Assembly (NCBI RefSeq): GCF_025527015.1
Contig: NZ_JAODIM010000040.1
Location: forward strand, 248,001 to 312,000
DNA length: 64,000 nucleotides
Direction: 5' to 3'
Source of the DNA: Winslowiella arboricola
GTDB taxonomy: Bacteria; Pseudomonadota; Gammaproteobacteria; Enterobacterales; Enterobacteriaceae
Below, in pieces: positions 54,488 to 63,453 of the stretch. Position numbers and translations under genes: made by a program. A model generated the notes under the pieces. The model saw nothing but the letters and a program-made list of their open reading frames with translations. It did no database searches and was not told the DNA's origin. Positions within the stretch are counted from its first letter, which is position 1. Every line of letters begins with the position of its first letter.

Positions 54488-56119
54488 ATGACCATGGAAC
54501 AGACCCTGACATCACATCAGCCACCGTTACTGTCGGTACGCCATTTAACGGTGTCATTACCCAAAGGGATGGATCGCGCCTGCGCCGTTGAAGATATCTC
54601 CTTTGATCTGATTGCCGGCGAGATCCTGTGCATTATTGGTGAATCCGGCTCCGGGAAATCAGTCACCGCCCATGCCGCAATGGGACTATTACCGGCAGCA
54701 TTAACCGTCACCCACGGTGAAATAGTGTTAACCGGCGAGGATATCCTCACCGCTTCACCCGCTATGTTGCGCAGCCTGCAAGGCAAAACCATCGCCATGG
54801 TGTTTCAGGATCCGCTTTCGGCGCTGAATCCGATTATGACTATCGGCAAACAGATTGCTGAAGTGATGTCGGCTCACAATGTCGGCACCACTGCCAGCCG
54901 TCAGGAGAAAGTGCTGTCGCTGCTGGAAGAGGTAGGTTTGCCGGATCCCGCCAGCGTACAGCACCAGTACCCGTTTAATCTCTCAGGTGGCCAGCGACAG
55001 CGCGTAATGATTGCGATGGCGCTGGCGCTGGATCCCGATGTGCTGATTGCCGACGAACCGACCACCGCGCTGGACGTCACCACCCAGGCGCAAATTTTGC
55101 AGCTGATCCGCACGCTGCAAAGCCGTAAACAGATGAGCGTGATGTTTATCACCCATGATTTCGGCGTGGTTGAGGAGATTGCCGATCGGGTCATTGTGAT
55201 GCGCAGTGGTCAGATTGTTGAACAGGGCACGGCGCGCCAGCTGTTAACCGATCCGGCGCATCCCTATACCCGCCAGCTGCTTGATGCCGTGCCACAACTG
55301 AGAAAAGCGGCGAGGTCACGCCAGGCCAACCCGCCGGTGGTGCTGAAGGTAGTGGATTTGTGTAAGACCTACCAGAAAAATAGCGGCTTCTTTAGCCGTG
55401 GCCGCCAGGTCAGAGCACTGAACAGTGTCAGCTTTACGCTGCGCAAAGGGGAAACCCTCGGTGTGGTGGGTGAATCAGGATCGGGTAAATCGTCACTGGG
55501 ACGCGTGCTGGTAAAACTGCTGGCAGCAGATTCCGGGCAGATCTTTTTTGATGGCCGCGATATTGTGCCGATTAAGGAAAATGAGTTTCGTCCGCTGCGG
55601 CCGCTGATTCAGATGATCTTTCAGGATCCGTTCGCCTCACTGAATCCACGTCATACCATCGGTACGATCCTCTCGGTAGGTCCGCTGACCCATGGCGGTG
55701 TGACCCCCCATGAGGTCCGGCAAAAGGCGCTGCGGCTGCTGGCGCTGGTCGGGCTGGAACCCGGCGCTTACGAGCGTTATCCGCATGAGTTTTCCGGTGG
55801 TCAGCGCCAGCGCATTGGCATCGCGCGGGCGCTGATGTTCGATCCGTTGCTGCTGGTGGCGGATGAATCAGTTTCGGCGCTGGATGTCTCAGTGCAGGCG
55901 CAGGTGCTGGCGCTGCTGGCCGAAGTGCAACGCAAAACCCATGTCTCGATTCTGTTTATCACCCATGATCTGCGGGTCGCCAGCCAGATCTGCGATGAAA
56001 TTCTGGTGCTGTATAAAGGGGATGTGGTGGAAACCGGCACGCCGGAAGCGGTATTTACCGCGCCCCAACATCGTTATACGCAAACGCTGGTCAGCGCGAT
56101 CCCGGGAAGTGACCGATAA
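54488..56119 (+). CDS. dual ABC ATPase (DppD-DppF fusion)
   Basis: A 543-residue protein with two peptide-type ATPase domains in one chain. Domain 1: Walker A GESGSGKS near 51-58, signature LSGGQRQR, Walker B DVLIADEPTTALD. Domain 2 has the same set (GESGSGKS, FSGGQRQR, LLLVADESVSALD) plus an oligopeptide-type C-terminal extension. The linker is near 265-285. It most likely powers the importer at 48675-52203, from which it is divergent across the MarR region. A second ATG at 54494 has better spacing to GAGG than the one used here. In domain 2 the usual DEP is DES. Confidence 0.93.
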   Translation: MTMEQTLTSHQPPLLSVRHLTVSLPKGMDRACAVEDISFDLIAGEILCIIGESGSGKSVTAHAAMGLLPAALTVTHGEIVLTGEDILTASPAMLRSLQGKTIAMVFQDPLSALNPIMTIGKQIAEVMSAHNVGTTASRQEKVLSLLEEVGLPDPASVQHQYPFNLSGGQRQRVMIAMALALDPDVLIADEPTTALDVTTQAQILQLIRTLQSRKQMSVMFITHDFGVVEEIADRVIVMRSGQIVEQGTARQLLTDPAHPYTRQLLDAVPQLRKAARSRQANPPVVLKVVDLCKTYQKNSGFFSRGRQVRALNSVSFTLRKGETLGVVGESGSGKSSLGRVLVKLLAADSGQIFFDGRDIVPIKENEFRPLRPLIQMIFQDPFASLNPRHTIGTILSVGPLTHGGVTPHEVRQKALRLLALVGLEPGAYERYPHEFSGGQRQRIGIARALMFDPLLLVADESVSALDVSVQAQVLALLAEVQRKTHVSILFITHDLRVASQICDEILVLYKGDVVETGTPEAVFTAPQHRYTQTLVSAIPGSDR

Positions 56120-56176
56120 GATCGCCGTAAGCCTTAACTTTCCCGTAACGGTCTGAGGATAATTTTCAGCTCAATT

Positions 56177-56338
56177 CGGGCGGCGAGAACGCCGCCCCTA
56201 CACAAAGCCGAAGACTGTTGCAGGGGAGACGTTTTCGGCTCCCATAATAACGAATGCCACACCTGCTATGGTGCAAATCCGCGACACGGGCGGCGAGAAC
56301 GCCGCCCCTACACAAAGCCGAAGACTGTTGCAGGGGAG
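56177..56338. repeat. tandem composite repeat, families A and B
   Basis: A 52-bp unit that starts with GGGCGGCGAGAACGCCGCCC-type palindrome and ends CTGTTGCAGGGGAG occurs identically at 56177-56228 and 56287-56338, 110 bp apart. The first is followed by a family B hairpin (56219-56243), while the second is cut off after GGGGAGCTGTTC. The whole 56120-56434 gap is otherwise empty. Confidence 0.85.
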
Positions 56339-56434
56339 CTGTTCAACGAAAAACCTCAGCAATCGTTCGACGCTTAACAGAGTATCGACAATCATCCAGG
56401 CCCAGCGGTGGTGTTTAAGCCGCCCGCTATCGAT

Positions 56435-57538
56435 TTAACCCAGCACTTTACTGACCGCCGTTTTAAAAATCTTCACGCCGATTTCCAGGGAACTGAGGTC
56501 AAAACGCATCTCAGGATGATGCAGACCCGGCGTCAGATTGGTGCCCAAGCCCCAGAATCCGGCTTTCACCTGCGGACGCTGGACGGCATAGTGGAAGAAG
56601 TCTTCGCTGCCCGGGGTGGTTTTCGGCTCGGTTAAGCCCGCCGCGCCCAGCACTTCAACAATCGACTCGCTAATCAGCGCGGTCATTTCCGGGTGAATTT
56701 CCGCCGCAGGCATCTCTTTCAGCACCACCACTTCCGCACTGGCTCCCAGCGCCGCCACACTCTGTTCGATGGCGCGGGTCACTTTTGCTTTCAGCTCATC
56801 CATTGGCGCATTGCTCTGGCTGCGCAGATCCCAGCAGACACGCGCCACATCCGGCACCGAATTGGTGACGCCCGCATCACACAGGAAACGGGTGGCCTTA
56901 GCGCTCCAGCTTAAACCCGGCGCCAGATGGATGGCATTAACCGCCTGCACCGCCATCACTGCCGCATCCAGCGCGTTGACTCCAAGATGCGGACGAGCGG
57001 CATGCGCAGGCACGCCTGTAATCGTGGCTTCAAGAGTGCTGCATGCCGAGTAGATCATCGCCGGCACCGCCTGACCCAGCGTACACTCTTCCAGCGGACG
57101 CAAATGAAAGCCCAGCAGCATATCGACATCGTCCAGCGCGCCACCCTCAACCATCGCCAGCGCCCCGGCACCCAGCTCTTCAGCTGGCTGGAACAGAATC
57201 TTCAGTCGCCCTTTTTTAACCCCGCCCTGCCGGATAATCTCCTCGGCCGCGGTCAGTACCACAGATGAATGCGCATCATGGCCGCAGGTATGACGCGCGC
57301 AGGCGACGCCATCTATCACATGGCCGAGGGCATCCATATCGGCGCGCAGCGCCAGCACCGGTCCGGGCACGCCGCTATCCAGCTCCGCCACAATGCCGGT
57401 GGTTTGATTAATATTGCGCGTCACCTTGAAGCCCGCCTGTTCCAGCGCTGTGGCGAGGTAAGCGGAGGTTTTAAACTCCTGAAAACCCAGTTCCGGGATT
57501 TCATGTAAGTAGTGGTAGTGCTGTAAAACATTCGACAC
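56435..57538 (-). CDS. M20-family amidohydrolase
   Basis: A 367-residue M20D-type metallo-hydrolase. Ligands and catalytic residues: LRADMDALGHV, CARHTCGHDAHSS with the paired His and Asp, FQPAEELGAG with the catalytic Glu pair, FHLRPLEECTLG, and the late GSEDFFHYA and LHHPEMRFD. Relatives cut N-acyl, hippuryl or aminobenzoyl-amino acids. The start is a GTG at 57538 with AGGAG nine bases upstream; the longer open frame runs into yjiG. It forms an operon with yjiG and yjiH, where E. coli has the isoaspartyl dipeptidase iadA. Confidence 0.88.
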   Translation of the reverse strand: MSNVLQHYHYLHEIPELGFQEFKTSAYLATALEQAGFKVTRNINQTTGIVAELDSGVPGPVLALRADMDALGHVIDGVACARHTCGHDAHSSVVLTAAEEIIRQGGVKKGRLKILFQPAEELGAGALAMVEGGALDDVDMLLGFHLRPLEECTLGQAVPAMIYSACSTLEATITGVPAHAARPHLGVNALDAAVMAVQAVNAIHLAPGLSWSAKATRFLCDAGVTNSVPDVARVCWDLRSQSNAPMDELKAKVTRAIEQSVAALGASAEVVVLKEMPAAEIHPEMTALISESIVEVLGAAGLTEPKTTPGSEDFFHYAVQRPQVKAGFWGLGTNLTPGLHHPEMRFDLSSLEIGVKIFKTAVSKVLG

Positions 57539-57567
57539 GGTTGTTATCTCCTGGTGAGGGGGTAGCC

Positions 57568-58041
57568 TCAGGCGAAAAAGCGCATTACCACCATTGAGAT
57601 GGCGGCATTCAATATGCTGGTCAGCATCAACAGCGGCCAGTATTTTTTCGGTACATCGGAAACGCCCAGCAGACGTCCCATATATTGCAGCTGCGAGCCC
57701 ATCAGGAAGATCGCCGGGGCCAGAATAGTAATATCGCCGCCGGTCAGCACGCCTTTCGCCAGCAGGCTGACCGCCACGCCGGTACCGGCAGAGGAAGAGA
57801 GCCATGCGGTTAACAGTACGGTGATCGCCTCGCCGGGTAAACCAAATAACCCCATCACCGGCGCAAAGATCTGGCCGATATAGCCCATAATGCCCAGCAG
57901 GTTAAGCACTTCGGCGATCACATACGCCATCAGCACATTGGGCAGCAGATTATTAATTGCGATATGGAAGCCTTTACGCGCGCCAGTCACAAAAATATCA
58001 AACGGATTATTACTGGTAGTCGCCGGATTATTATTCGCCAT
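57568..58041 (-). CDS. yjiG: YjiG-like inner membrane protein (nucleoside recognition/SpmB-like)
   Basis: A 157-residue membrane protein related to E. coli YjiG (153) and spore maturation protein B. GARKGFHIAINNLLPNVLMAYVI near 20-42 and LPGEAITVLLTAWLSSSAGTGVA near 80-102 are the family blocks, with about four helices. Its start lies inside the end of yjiH (11-nt overlap). It works with YjiH, probably as a two-part transporter for products or substrates of the adjacent hydrolase. Confidence 0.9.
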   Translation of the reverse strand: MANNNPATTSNNPFDIFVTGARKGFHIAINNLLPNVLMAYVIAEVLNLLGIMGYIGQIFAPVMGLFGLPGEAITVLLTAWLSSSAGTGVAVSLLAKGVLTGGDITILAPAIFLMGSQLQYMGRLLGVSDVPKKYWPLLMLTSILNAAISMVVMRFFA

Positions 58042-58702
58042 GGTTGAAGTCCTTTTTATATACGCTGTTCAGTACCGCACGCACCAGCGCAGCGCCGACA
58101 AATTTCAGCACAAACATCACCACCAGTGGAATAATAATCGGCAATGTCATTGAGGCAAACAGCGCCGAGCCAATCGAGAAGTAATTATTAATCAGTCCGG
58201 CACCGGAATATTGCCAGGCACCCATCACTACCACATCTTTTTTATTAATCTGCTGACTGTCATATAACTCTTTGGTCAGCGCCGCACCCGCATCGGTGCT
58301 TTGCAGATCGGTAATTAACGCCAGCCCACATCGGCCCGGCAGACCTAATAGCGGTTTTAGTAACGGCGTTAATAATTTATGTGCGGCACGAATCGCGCCG
58401 TAATGAGTAAAAATCTCCAGCAGCCCCAGCGCCAGCATCACCGTCGGCACCAGCGACAGGGCAAACAGGAACCCGGCTTTCGCACTGACGCCGCCCGTGC
58501 CCATAAAGGTACTGCTGCTGCCCTCTTTCATGGTGCCAAAACTGCCGCCAAGGGTAGTGAAATCAAACGCCCCCAGCCACTGCATACCATCAACTTTAAA
58601 AAACAACCCGGAGAAAAACAGGATCGCGGCGATCAGCGCCAGCCAGGCCCCTTTCCCGGCGGTCCAGCTCTCAGTTTGCGGCAATACTTTTTCATCTGAC
58701 AT
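58031..58702 (-). CDS. yjiH: YjiH-like inner membrane protein (nucleoside recognition/SpmA-like)
   Basis: A 223-residue membrane protein matching E. coli YjiH (227) and the spore maturation A-like Gate domain. About six helices; GLPGRCGLALITDLQSTDAGAALTKELYDS near 125-155 is the conserved gate segment. It is the first gene of yjiH-yjiG-M20. The triplet layout suggests import of an N-acylated or isopeptide-linked amino acid followed by intracellular cleavage. Confidence 0.9.
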   Translation of the reverse strand: MSDEKVLPQTESWTAGKGAWLALIAAILFFSGLFFKVDGMQWLGAFDFTTLGGSFGTMKEGSSSTFMGTGGVSAKAGFLFALSLVPTVMLALGLLEIFTHYGAIRAAHKLLTPLLKPLLGLPGRCGLALITDLQSTDAGAALTKELYDSQQINKKDVVVMGAWQYSGAGLINNYFSIGSALFASMTLPIIIPLVVMFVLKFVGAALVRAVLNSVYKKDFNHGE

Positions 58703-59228
58703 AATGCTATTCCCTGTGGCGATAAATGATGCTCAATTGTCGGTTGATAATGGAATAAAGCATCTTCTGTGCCAGAGTGGTTTTAACCGCCGGGATTGTT
58801 GCTTTCTTATACAGAGTTATCAGACAGGATATTCATTCGTTCAGGAAATGCACAATTAAGCGATCATTTTAGTGCATGATAATGGGGCGACAGCACTACG
58901 AATGTGCGTGGGGAAATAATAACCAACCGGACAATAAATAATACATTTCACCCAACATATTATCAGGCTAAATAAAGGAAAATGATCATTACCCGCCAAA
59001 TATCTTTATTTATCCACTGCGCGATTTACTCACCTGCCGCCACTTATCAGTAATCCAGGCAAAAATGAGAATCAATAGCATTCAACAAGTGAAGTAATTA
59101 TATTTAAAAACAAGCATCTGCATTTGCATTTTTTTCACTAAAAATATATCTCTTTGATATTTCCTGATGCATAATTCACGACTTAACCATTAAGAATAAA
59201 TTCCCCTGTATAATTTTATGGAGCTGCT
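58703..59228. other. divergent control region of yjiH and ftnA
   Basis: About 525 bp, strongly AT-rich toward ftnA, no gene visible. It contains the Fur-box-like site at 59061-59079, a second ATGATCAT-centred element near 58980-58990 and a TATAAT at 59209-59214 close to ftnA. Confidence 0.6.
59061..59079. promoter_or_regulatory. Fur-box-like site upstream of ftnA
   Basis: AAAAATGAGAATCAATAGC matches the 19-bp Fur consensus GATAATGATAATCATTATC at 14 positions. It is about 150 bp before ftnA. Fur activates ftnA in E. coli from an upstream site by antagonising H-NS, so this place is meaningful. Confidence 0.55.
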
Positions 59229-59741
59229 ATGCTGACCAATGAAATGACCGCGCGGTTAAATGACCAGCTGAATCTGGAGTTCTACTCCGCCAATCTTTAC
59301 CTGCAGATGAGCGCATGGTGTGGTGATAAAGGCTTTGAAGGCGCAGCTGCGTTCCTGAAAGAACATTCACGCGAAGAGATGCAGCATATGCAGCGTCTGT
59401 TTGACTATCTGGCGGATACCGGCGCGATGCCTGTGCTGGGCACCATCACCGCACCACCTGTGTCATTTAATTCGCTGGGTGAAGTGCTGAAAGAAGCTTA
59501 CGAGCATGAGAAGCTGATCACCAGCAAAATCAACGAGCTGGCGCACTTCTCCATGACTTCTCAGGACTACTCCACCTTTAACTTCCTGCAGTGGTACGTC
59601 TCTGAGCAGCATGAAGAAGAGAAGCTGTTTAAATCTGTGCTGGATAAACTGGCACTGCTGGGTAACAGCGGCGAAGGTCTGTTCTTTATTGATAAAGATC
59701 TTGGCAAGATGGGCGGCGAAAATCACGGTCCGGTGACCTGA
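59229..59741 (+). CDS. ftnA: non-heme ferritin FtnA
   Basis: A 170-residue iron-storage protein forming 24-mer shells (E. coli FtnA 165). Ferroxidase ligands are visible: Glu in [15 protein letters not shown], Glu/His in [12 protein letters not shown], and Glu residues in [24 protein letters not shown] closes helix E. GGAG precedes the ATG. A Fur-box-like site upstream predicts induction when iron is plentiful. It converges on the GGDEF-EAL gene with a hairpin between. Confidence 0.97.
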   Translation: MLTNEMTARLNDQLNLEFYSANLYLQMSAWCGDKGFEGAAAFLKEHSREEMQHMQRLFDYLADTGAMPVLGTITAPPVSFNSLGEVLKEAYEHEKLITSKINELAHFSMTSQDYSTFNFLQWYVSEQHEEEKLFKSVLDKLALLGNSGEGLFFIDKDLGKMGGENHGPVT

Positions 59742-59747
59742 TATCAG

Positions 59748-59771
59748 CTGGCCGGGGATACCCGGCCAGCC
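59748..59771. terminator. bidirectional hairpin after ftnA
   Basis: GCTGGCCGGG and CCCGGCCAGC form a 10-bp stem around GATA, between two convergent genes. There is no T run. Confidence 0.6.
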
Positions 59772-59777
59772 CTGCGA

Positions 59778-62240
59778 TTACAAGTCCTTCAGCCGGGTTT
59801 CCGCCGGCTGCGGACGACCAAACAGATACCCCTGGAACAGCGTACAACCTTCAGCCTTCAGCTTTTCAAACTGTGCGGCGCTCTCTACCCCTTCGGCGGT
59901 AATCTGAATATTCAGGCTGCGGCTCATACCGGTAATGGCGCGAATAATCGCCAGCGCTTCACGACTGTCATGCATATCATTGATAAATGACTTATCAATT
60001 TTGATTTTGTCGAACGGGAACGAACGCAGATAGCTTAACGAAGAGTAGCCGGTACCAAAATCATCCAGCGCAATCAGCACGCCCAGACTTTTCAGCTGTT
60101 GCAGCACGCGCAAATTCCCCAGCGAATCATCCAGCAGCACCGACTCGGTGATCTCCAGTTCCAGACGATGCGGTTCCAGCCCCGACTCTTTTAGCGCGGC
60201 TTCGACCACCGACACCAGTTCACTATTTTTAAACTGCAACGGCGAAAGATTCACTGACACCGTCTGATGCGCTGGCCACTTCGCCGCTTCACGGCAGGCT
60301 TCATACAGTGCATAGGCGCCCAGACTGTGGATCAGCCCCGTCTCTTCGGCAATCGGGATAAAATCATTGGGCATAATCAGCCCCTGCAGCGGATGTTGCC
60401 AGCGCATCAGCGCTTCATAGCCAATAATATCGCGCTGTTCGGCATTGGTGATGGGCTGATAGTATAATTTCAGCTGTCCGCTGGTGATCGCTTCACGCAG
60501 ATCGTTTTCCACCAGACGTCGGTGCCGCGCCAGATCGTCCATCTCGGGGGTAAAGTTTTCAAAGCGATTGCGGCCGTTGCGCTTGGCTTCATATAACGCC
60601 ATATCGGCGCAGCGCAGCAGATGATCGGTGGTGACAAGATCGGCGCTGGCCAGCGCCACGCCAATACTGAGCCCGACCGCTAAATTATGCCCTTCAATAT
60701 TAATCACCGGTCGCACAACATCAATCAGACGGGTAGCAACGGCTTCAGCTTCTTGCTGATGGCTAAGGGCTGGCAATACGATAGCAAACTCATCACCACC
60801 AATCCGCGCCAGCGTATCTTCATCACGCAGCACCCCACGCAGTCGTTTGGCAACCGCGCGCAGCAGCTCGTCGCCAATCTGATGTCCCAGCGAGTCATTG
60901 ACGTTTTTAAAGTTATCCAGATCGAGGCACAGCGCCGCGGTCTGTTTGCCGCTGGCTGTATCCTGGCGCAGCGCATCATTCAGCCGCTGGCTAAACAGCA
61001 CGCGGTTTGGCAGGCTGGTCAGATTATCGTGATGCGCCATATGGTGAATACGCGCATCGGCTGCGCGCTGGTCGGTGACATCATCGGCAATCAGCAGCAC
61101 ATAATGGGTACGCGCATCATTGCCGCGCGCCATTACCGCACGGGTATGCAGGATGCGATCGCCACCGGAAGTCGCGAGTAACTGCTCACTTTTATGCACG
61201 CCTTCGCTGCGTAACGCATCATCAGACAGACGATTAAAATAGTCGCTTAATTGCGCCGTCATGCACTCATGGGGTTTTTTCCCCTGCATGCGTGTCCTGG
61301 AACTGCCAAGCAGCGATTCTGCTTTGCTGTTCACCAGCAGGATCTCACGCGAAATTGCATCCTCGACAATCACGCAGGAAGGGATATTGGCAATAATAGT
61401 ATCGAGAAACTTCGACAACGCATCCATCGCTGCGCTATTGGCTTCTGCCAGATCACGCGCGCGCAGGATCTGCTGCTCGTATTCGCGGCGTTCGGTCACA
61501 TCGCGGGTGATTTTGGCATAGCCGATCAGGCTGCGATTATCATCATAAATGGCGTCAATCACCACATGGGCCCAGAAAGCGCTGCCATCTTTGCGATAGC
61601 GCCAGCCTTCATCCTCAAAGCGTCCGGTTCTCAGTGCGGTGGCCAGATTGACATCAGGTAATTTATTCTGACGATCCTGGGCGCTGTAAAACAGCGAAAA
61701 ATGACGTCCGACAATTTCATCTGACACATAGCCTTTGGCACGCTGGGCGCCGGCATTCCAGTTCACTACCCGGCCCAGCGGATCCAGCATATAGATAGCG
61801 TAGTCGGTGACCCCTTCCACCAGCAGACGAAATTTCTGCTCCTGCTCGCTCTGCTCACGCCTGGCACGCTGCTCTTCAGTGCAGTCACGGGTGATTTTGG
61901 CGTAACCAATTAATTTGCCGGCGTCGTCGTAAATCGCGTCGATCACCACATTCGCCCAGAAGGCGCTGCCATCTTTGCGATAACGCCAGCCCTGATCTTC
62001 AAAGCGCCCGGTGCGGAAAGCCTGCTGCAGGTTTTTCTCCGGGATGTAAGCCATCCGCTCCTGCACGCTGTAAAACAGTGAAAAGTGTTTGCCGACAATC
62101 TCTTCAGACAGGTAGCCTTTGGCTCGCTGCGCGCCCGCATTCCAGTTCGCGACGGTGCCATCTGGTTTCAGCATATAAATGGCGTAATCAACCACGCTCT
62201 GCACCAGCAGTCGATACATTACATCAGAGTTTTCATTCAT
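59778..62240 (-). CDS. PAS-PAS-PAS-GGDEF-EAL cyclic-di-GMP enzyme
   Basis: An 820-residue soluble signalling protein. Two nearly identical PAS domains (about 9-125 and 137-253; both contain [12 protein letters not shown] and the [20 protein letters not shown] block), a third, unlike PAS (about 275-395), then GGDEF (about 398-560) and EAL (about 575-820). The cyclase site RIGGDEF (481-485) is intact with an inhibitory RxxD (RDED, 472-475). The phosphodiesterase site is also intact: EAL at 609-611, [19 protein letters not shown] and TAEGVES. It could make and degrade cyclic-di-GMP; the PAS domains may bind heme, flavin or a small ligand. No membrane segment is seen. Confidence 0.93.
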   Translation of the reverse strand: MNENSDVMYRLLVQSVVDYAIYMLKPDGTVANWNAGAQRAKGYLSEEIVGKHFSLFYSVQERMAYIPEKNLQQAFRTGRFEDQGWRYRKDGSAFWANVVIDAIYDDAGKLIGYAKITRDCTEEQRARREQSEQEQKFRLLVEGVTDYAIYMLDPLGRVVNWNAGAQRAKGYVSDEIVGRHFSLFYSAQDRQNKLPDVNLATALRTGRFEDEGWRYRKDGSAFWAHVVIDAIYDDNRSLIGYAKITRDVTERREYEQQILRARDLAEANSAAMDALSKFLDTIIANIPSCVIVEDAISREILLVNSKAESLLGSSRTRMQGKKPHECMTAQLSDYFNRLSDDALRSEGVHKSEQLLATSGGDRILHTRAVMARGNDARTHYVLLIADDVTDQRAADARIHHMAHHDNLTSLPNRVLFSQRLNDALRQDTASGKQTAALCLDLDNFKNVNDSLGHQIGDELLRAVAKRLRGVLRDEDTLARIGGDEFAIVLPALSHQQEAEAVATRLIDVVRPVINIEGHNLAVGLSIGVALASADLVTTDHLLRCADMALYEAKRNGRNRFENFTPEMDDLARHRRLVENDLREAITSGQLKLYYQPITNAEQRDIIGYEALMRWQHPLQGLIMPNDFIPIAEETGLIHSLGAYALYEACREAAKWPAHQTVSVNLSPLQFKNSELVSVVEAALKESGLEPHRLELEITESVLLDDSLGNLRVLQQLKSLGVLIALDDFGTGYSSLSYLRSFPFDKIKIDKSFINDMHDSREALAIIRAITGMSRSLNIQITAEGVESAAQFEKLKAEGCTLFQGYLFGRPQPAETRLKDL

Positions 62241-62502
62241 TATTTTTTTAATCCGATTGCTGAGCAGGTTGAAGAGAACAAGAAAAATACGGCAAGATTA
62301 ATCAATGTCTTAATCAGCTATTAACTGAAAATGCCAATGCCCACAAGTGACTATCAAGCGATAGTCACAGTTTGTCTGATAATCTATCGGCACTGATGAA
62401 AAAACATTCATAGCTATTTTGTGCTCTGGTCAGGTCTGATGCGCCCTGCCGCCCGACAATGTGCTTATTTACAGTCAGTTAATTTCGGCATAAGGTCTGC
62501 AG

Positions 62503-63453
62503 ATGAAAATTGATGCTGATATCACTTTCCGCAAACTGGAAATCTTTATTGCGTTTATGGCGAATGGCAATATTGCCCGTACCGCCGAAGCGCTGGGTCT
62601 GAGCAGCGTTAGCGTGCATCGTGCGCTGCACACGCTGGAAGAGAGCGTACGCTGCCCGCTATTTATGCATAAAGGGCGTAATCTGCTGCCGCTGCCGGCT
62701 GCGCATACCCTGCTGGCGCACAGTGTCGATGCGGTGGAGGTGATGGCGTGCGGCATTGACGAAGCGCGAAAAGCCGCTGGCGTCGGCCAGGGACGGATGC
62801 GGGTTGGCACGCTCTATTCTCTGACGCTGGAAACCGTACCGCGTCTGATTATGGGCATGAAACTGCGGCGGCCGGAGCTGGAACTGGAGCTGATGATGGG
62901 CTCCAACCAGATGCTGCTGAATAAGCTGGAAGAGGGTCAGCTGGATGCTATTTTACTGTCAGTGACCGACAGCCAGATCGATACCCATCGCCATCAGGTA
63001 TTGCCGCTATTTGAAGATGATATATTTCTCGCCGCCCCTGCCAGTTCAGCGCTGAATATCAGCGGTGAAGCGGATCTGCGTGACTTTCGCCAGCAGAAGT
63101 TTGTCTCGCTGGCGGAGGGCTTCGCCACCTATCACGGTTTTCAGGAAGCCTTCCATGTCGCCGGTTTTGAGCCGGATATTGTGATGCGCGTTAATGACAT
63201 CTTTTCGATGCTGAGTCTGGTGCAGGCGGGAGTGGGCTTTACCCTGGTGCCGGGCCGGATGAAAAAGGTGTATGAAAATTCGCTGCAACTGATGAAGCTG
63301 GCTGAGCCGTATCAGATGCGGCAAACCATCGCTATCGTCTTTAACCGCAACCGCGAATATGACCCCAATATTCTGGCGCTAACGGCTGAAGGCCGCATGT
63401 ACAGCCGCGACACCGCTTTTAGCGCAGCGCCCGCACCCGCTGCGCCAGTTTAA
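62503..63453 (+). CDS. mdcR: LysR-family malonate utilization regulator MdcR
   Basis: A 316-residue LysR regulator. The N-terminal helix-turn-helix (about 18-45; MANGNIARTAEALGLSSVSVHRALHTLEE) is followed by a two-lobe effector domain. The Ser-Val-Ser-Val-His-Arg recognition helix and the position next to mdcH point to MdcR, the malonate-responsive activator of the mdc operon. It is convergent with mdcH and overlaps its 3' end by 35 nt. The assignment rests on mdcH next door; within LysR alone it would be less certain. Confidence 0.85.
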   Translation: MKIDADITFRKLEIFIAFMANGNIARTAEALGLSSVSVHRALHTLEESVRCPLFMHKGRNLLPLPAAHTLLAHSVDAVEVMACGIDEARKAAGVGQGRMRVGTLYSLTLETVPRLIMGMKLRRPELELELMMGSNQMLLNKLEEGQLDAILLSVTDSQIDTHRHQVLPLFEDDIFLAAPASSALNISGEADLRDFRQQKFVSLAEGFATYHGFQEAFHVAGFEPDIVMRVNDIFSMLSLVQAGVGFTLVPGRMKKVYENSLQLMKLAEPYQMRQTIAIVFNRNREYDPNILALTAEGRMYSRDTAFSAAPAPAAPV

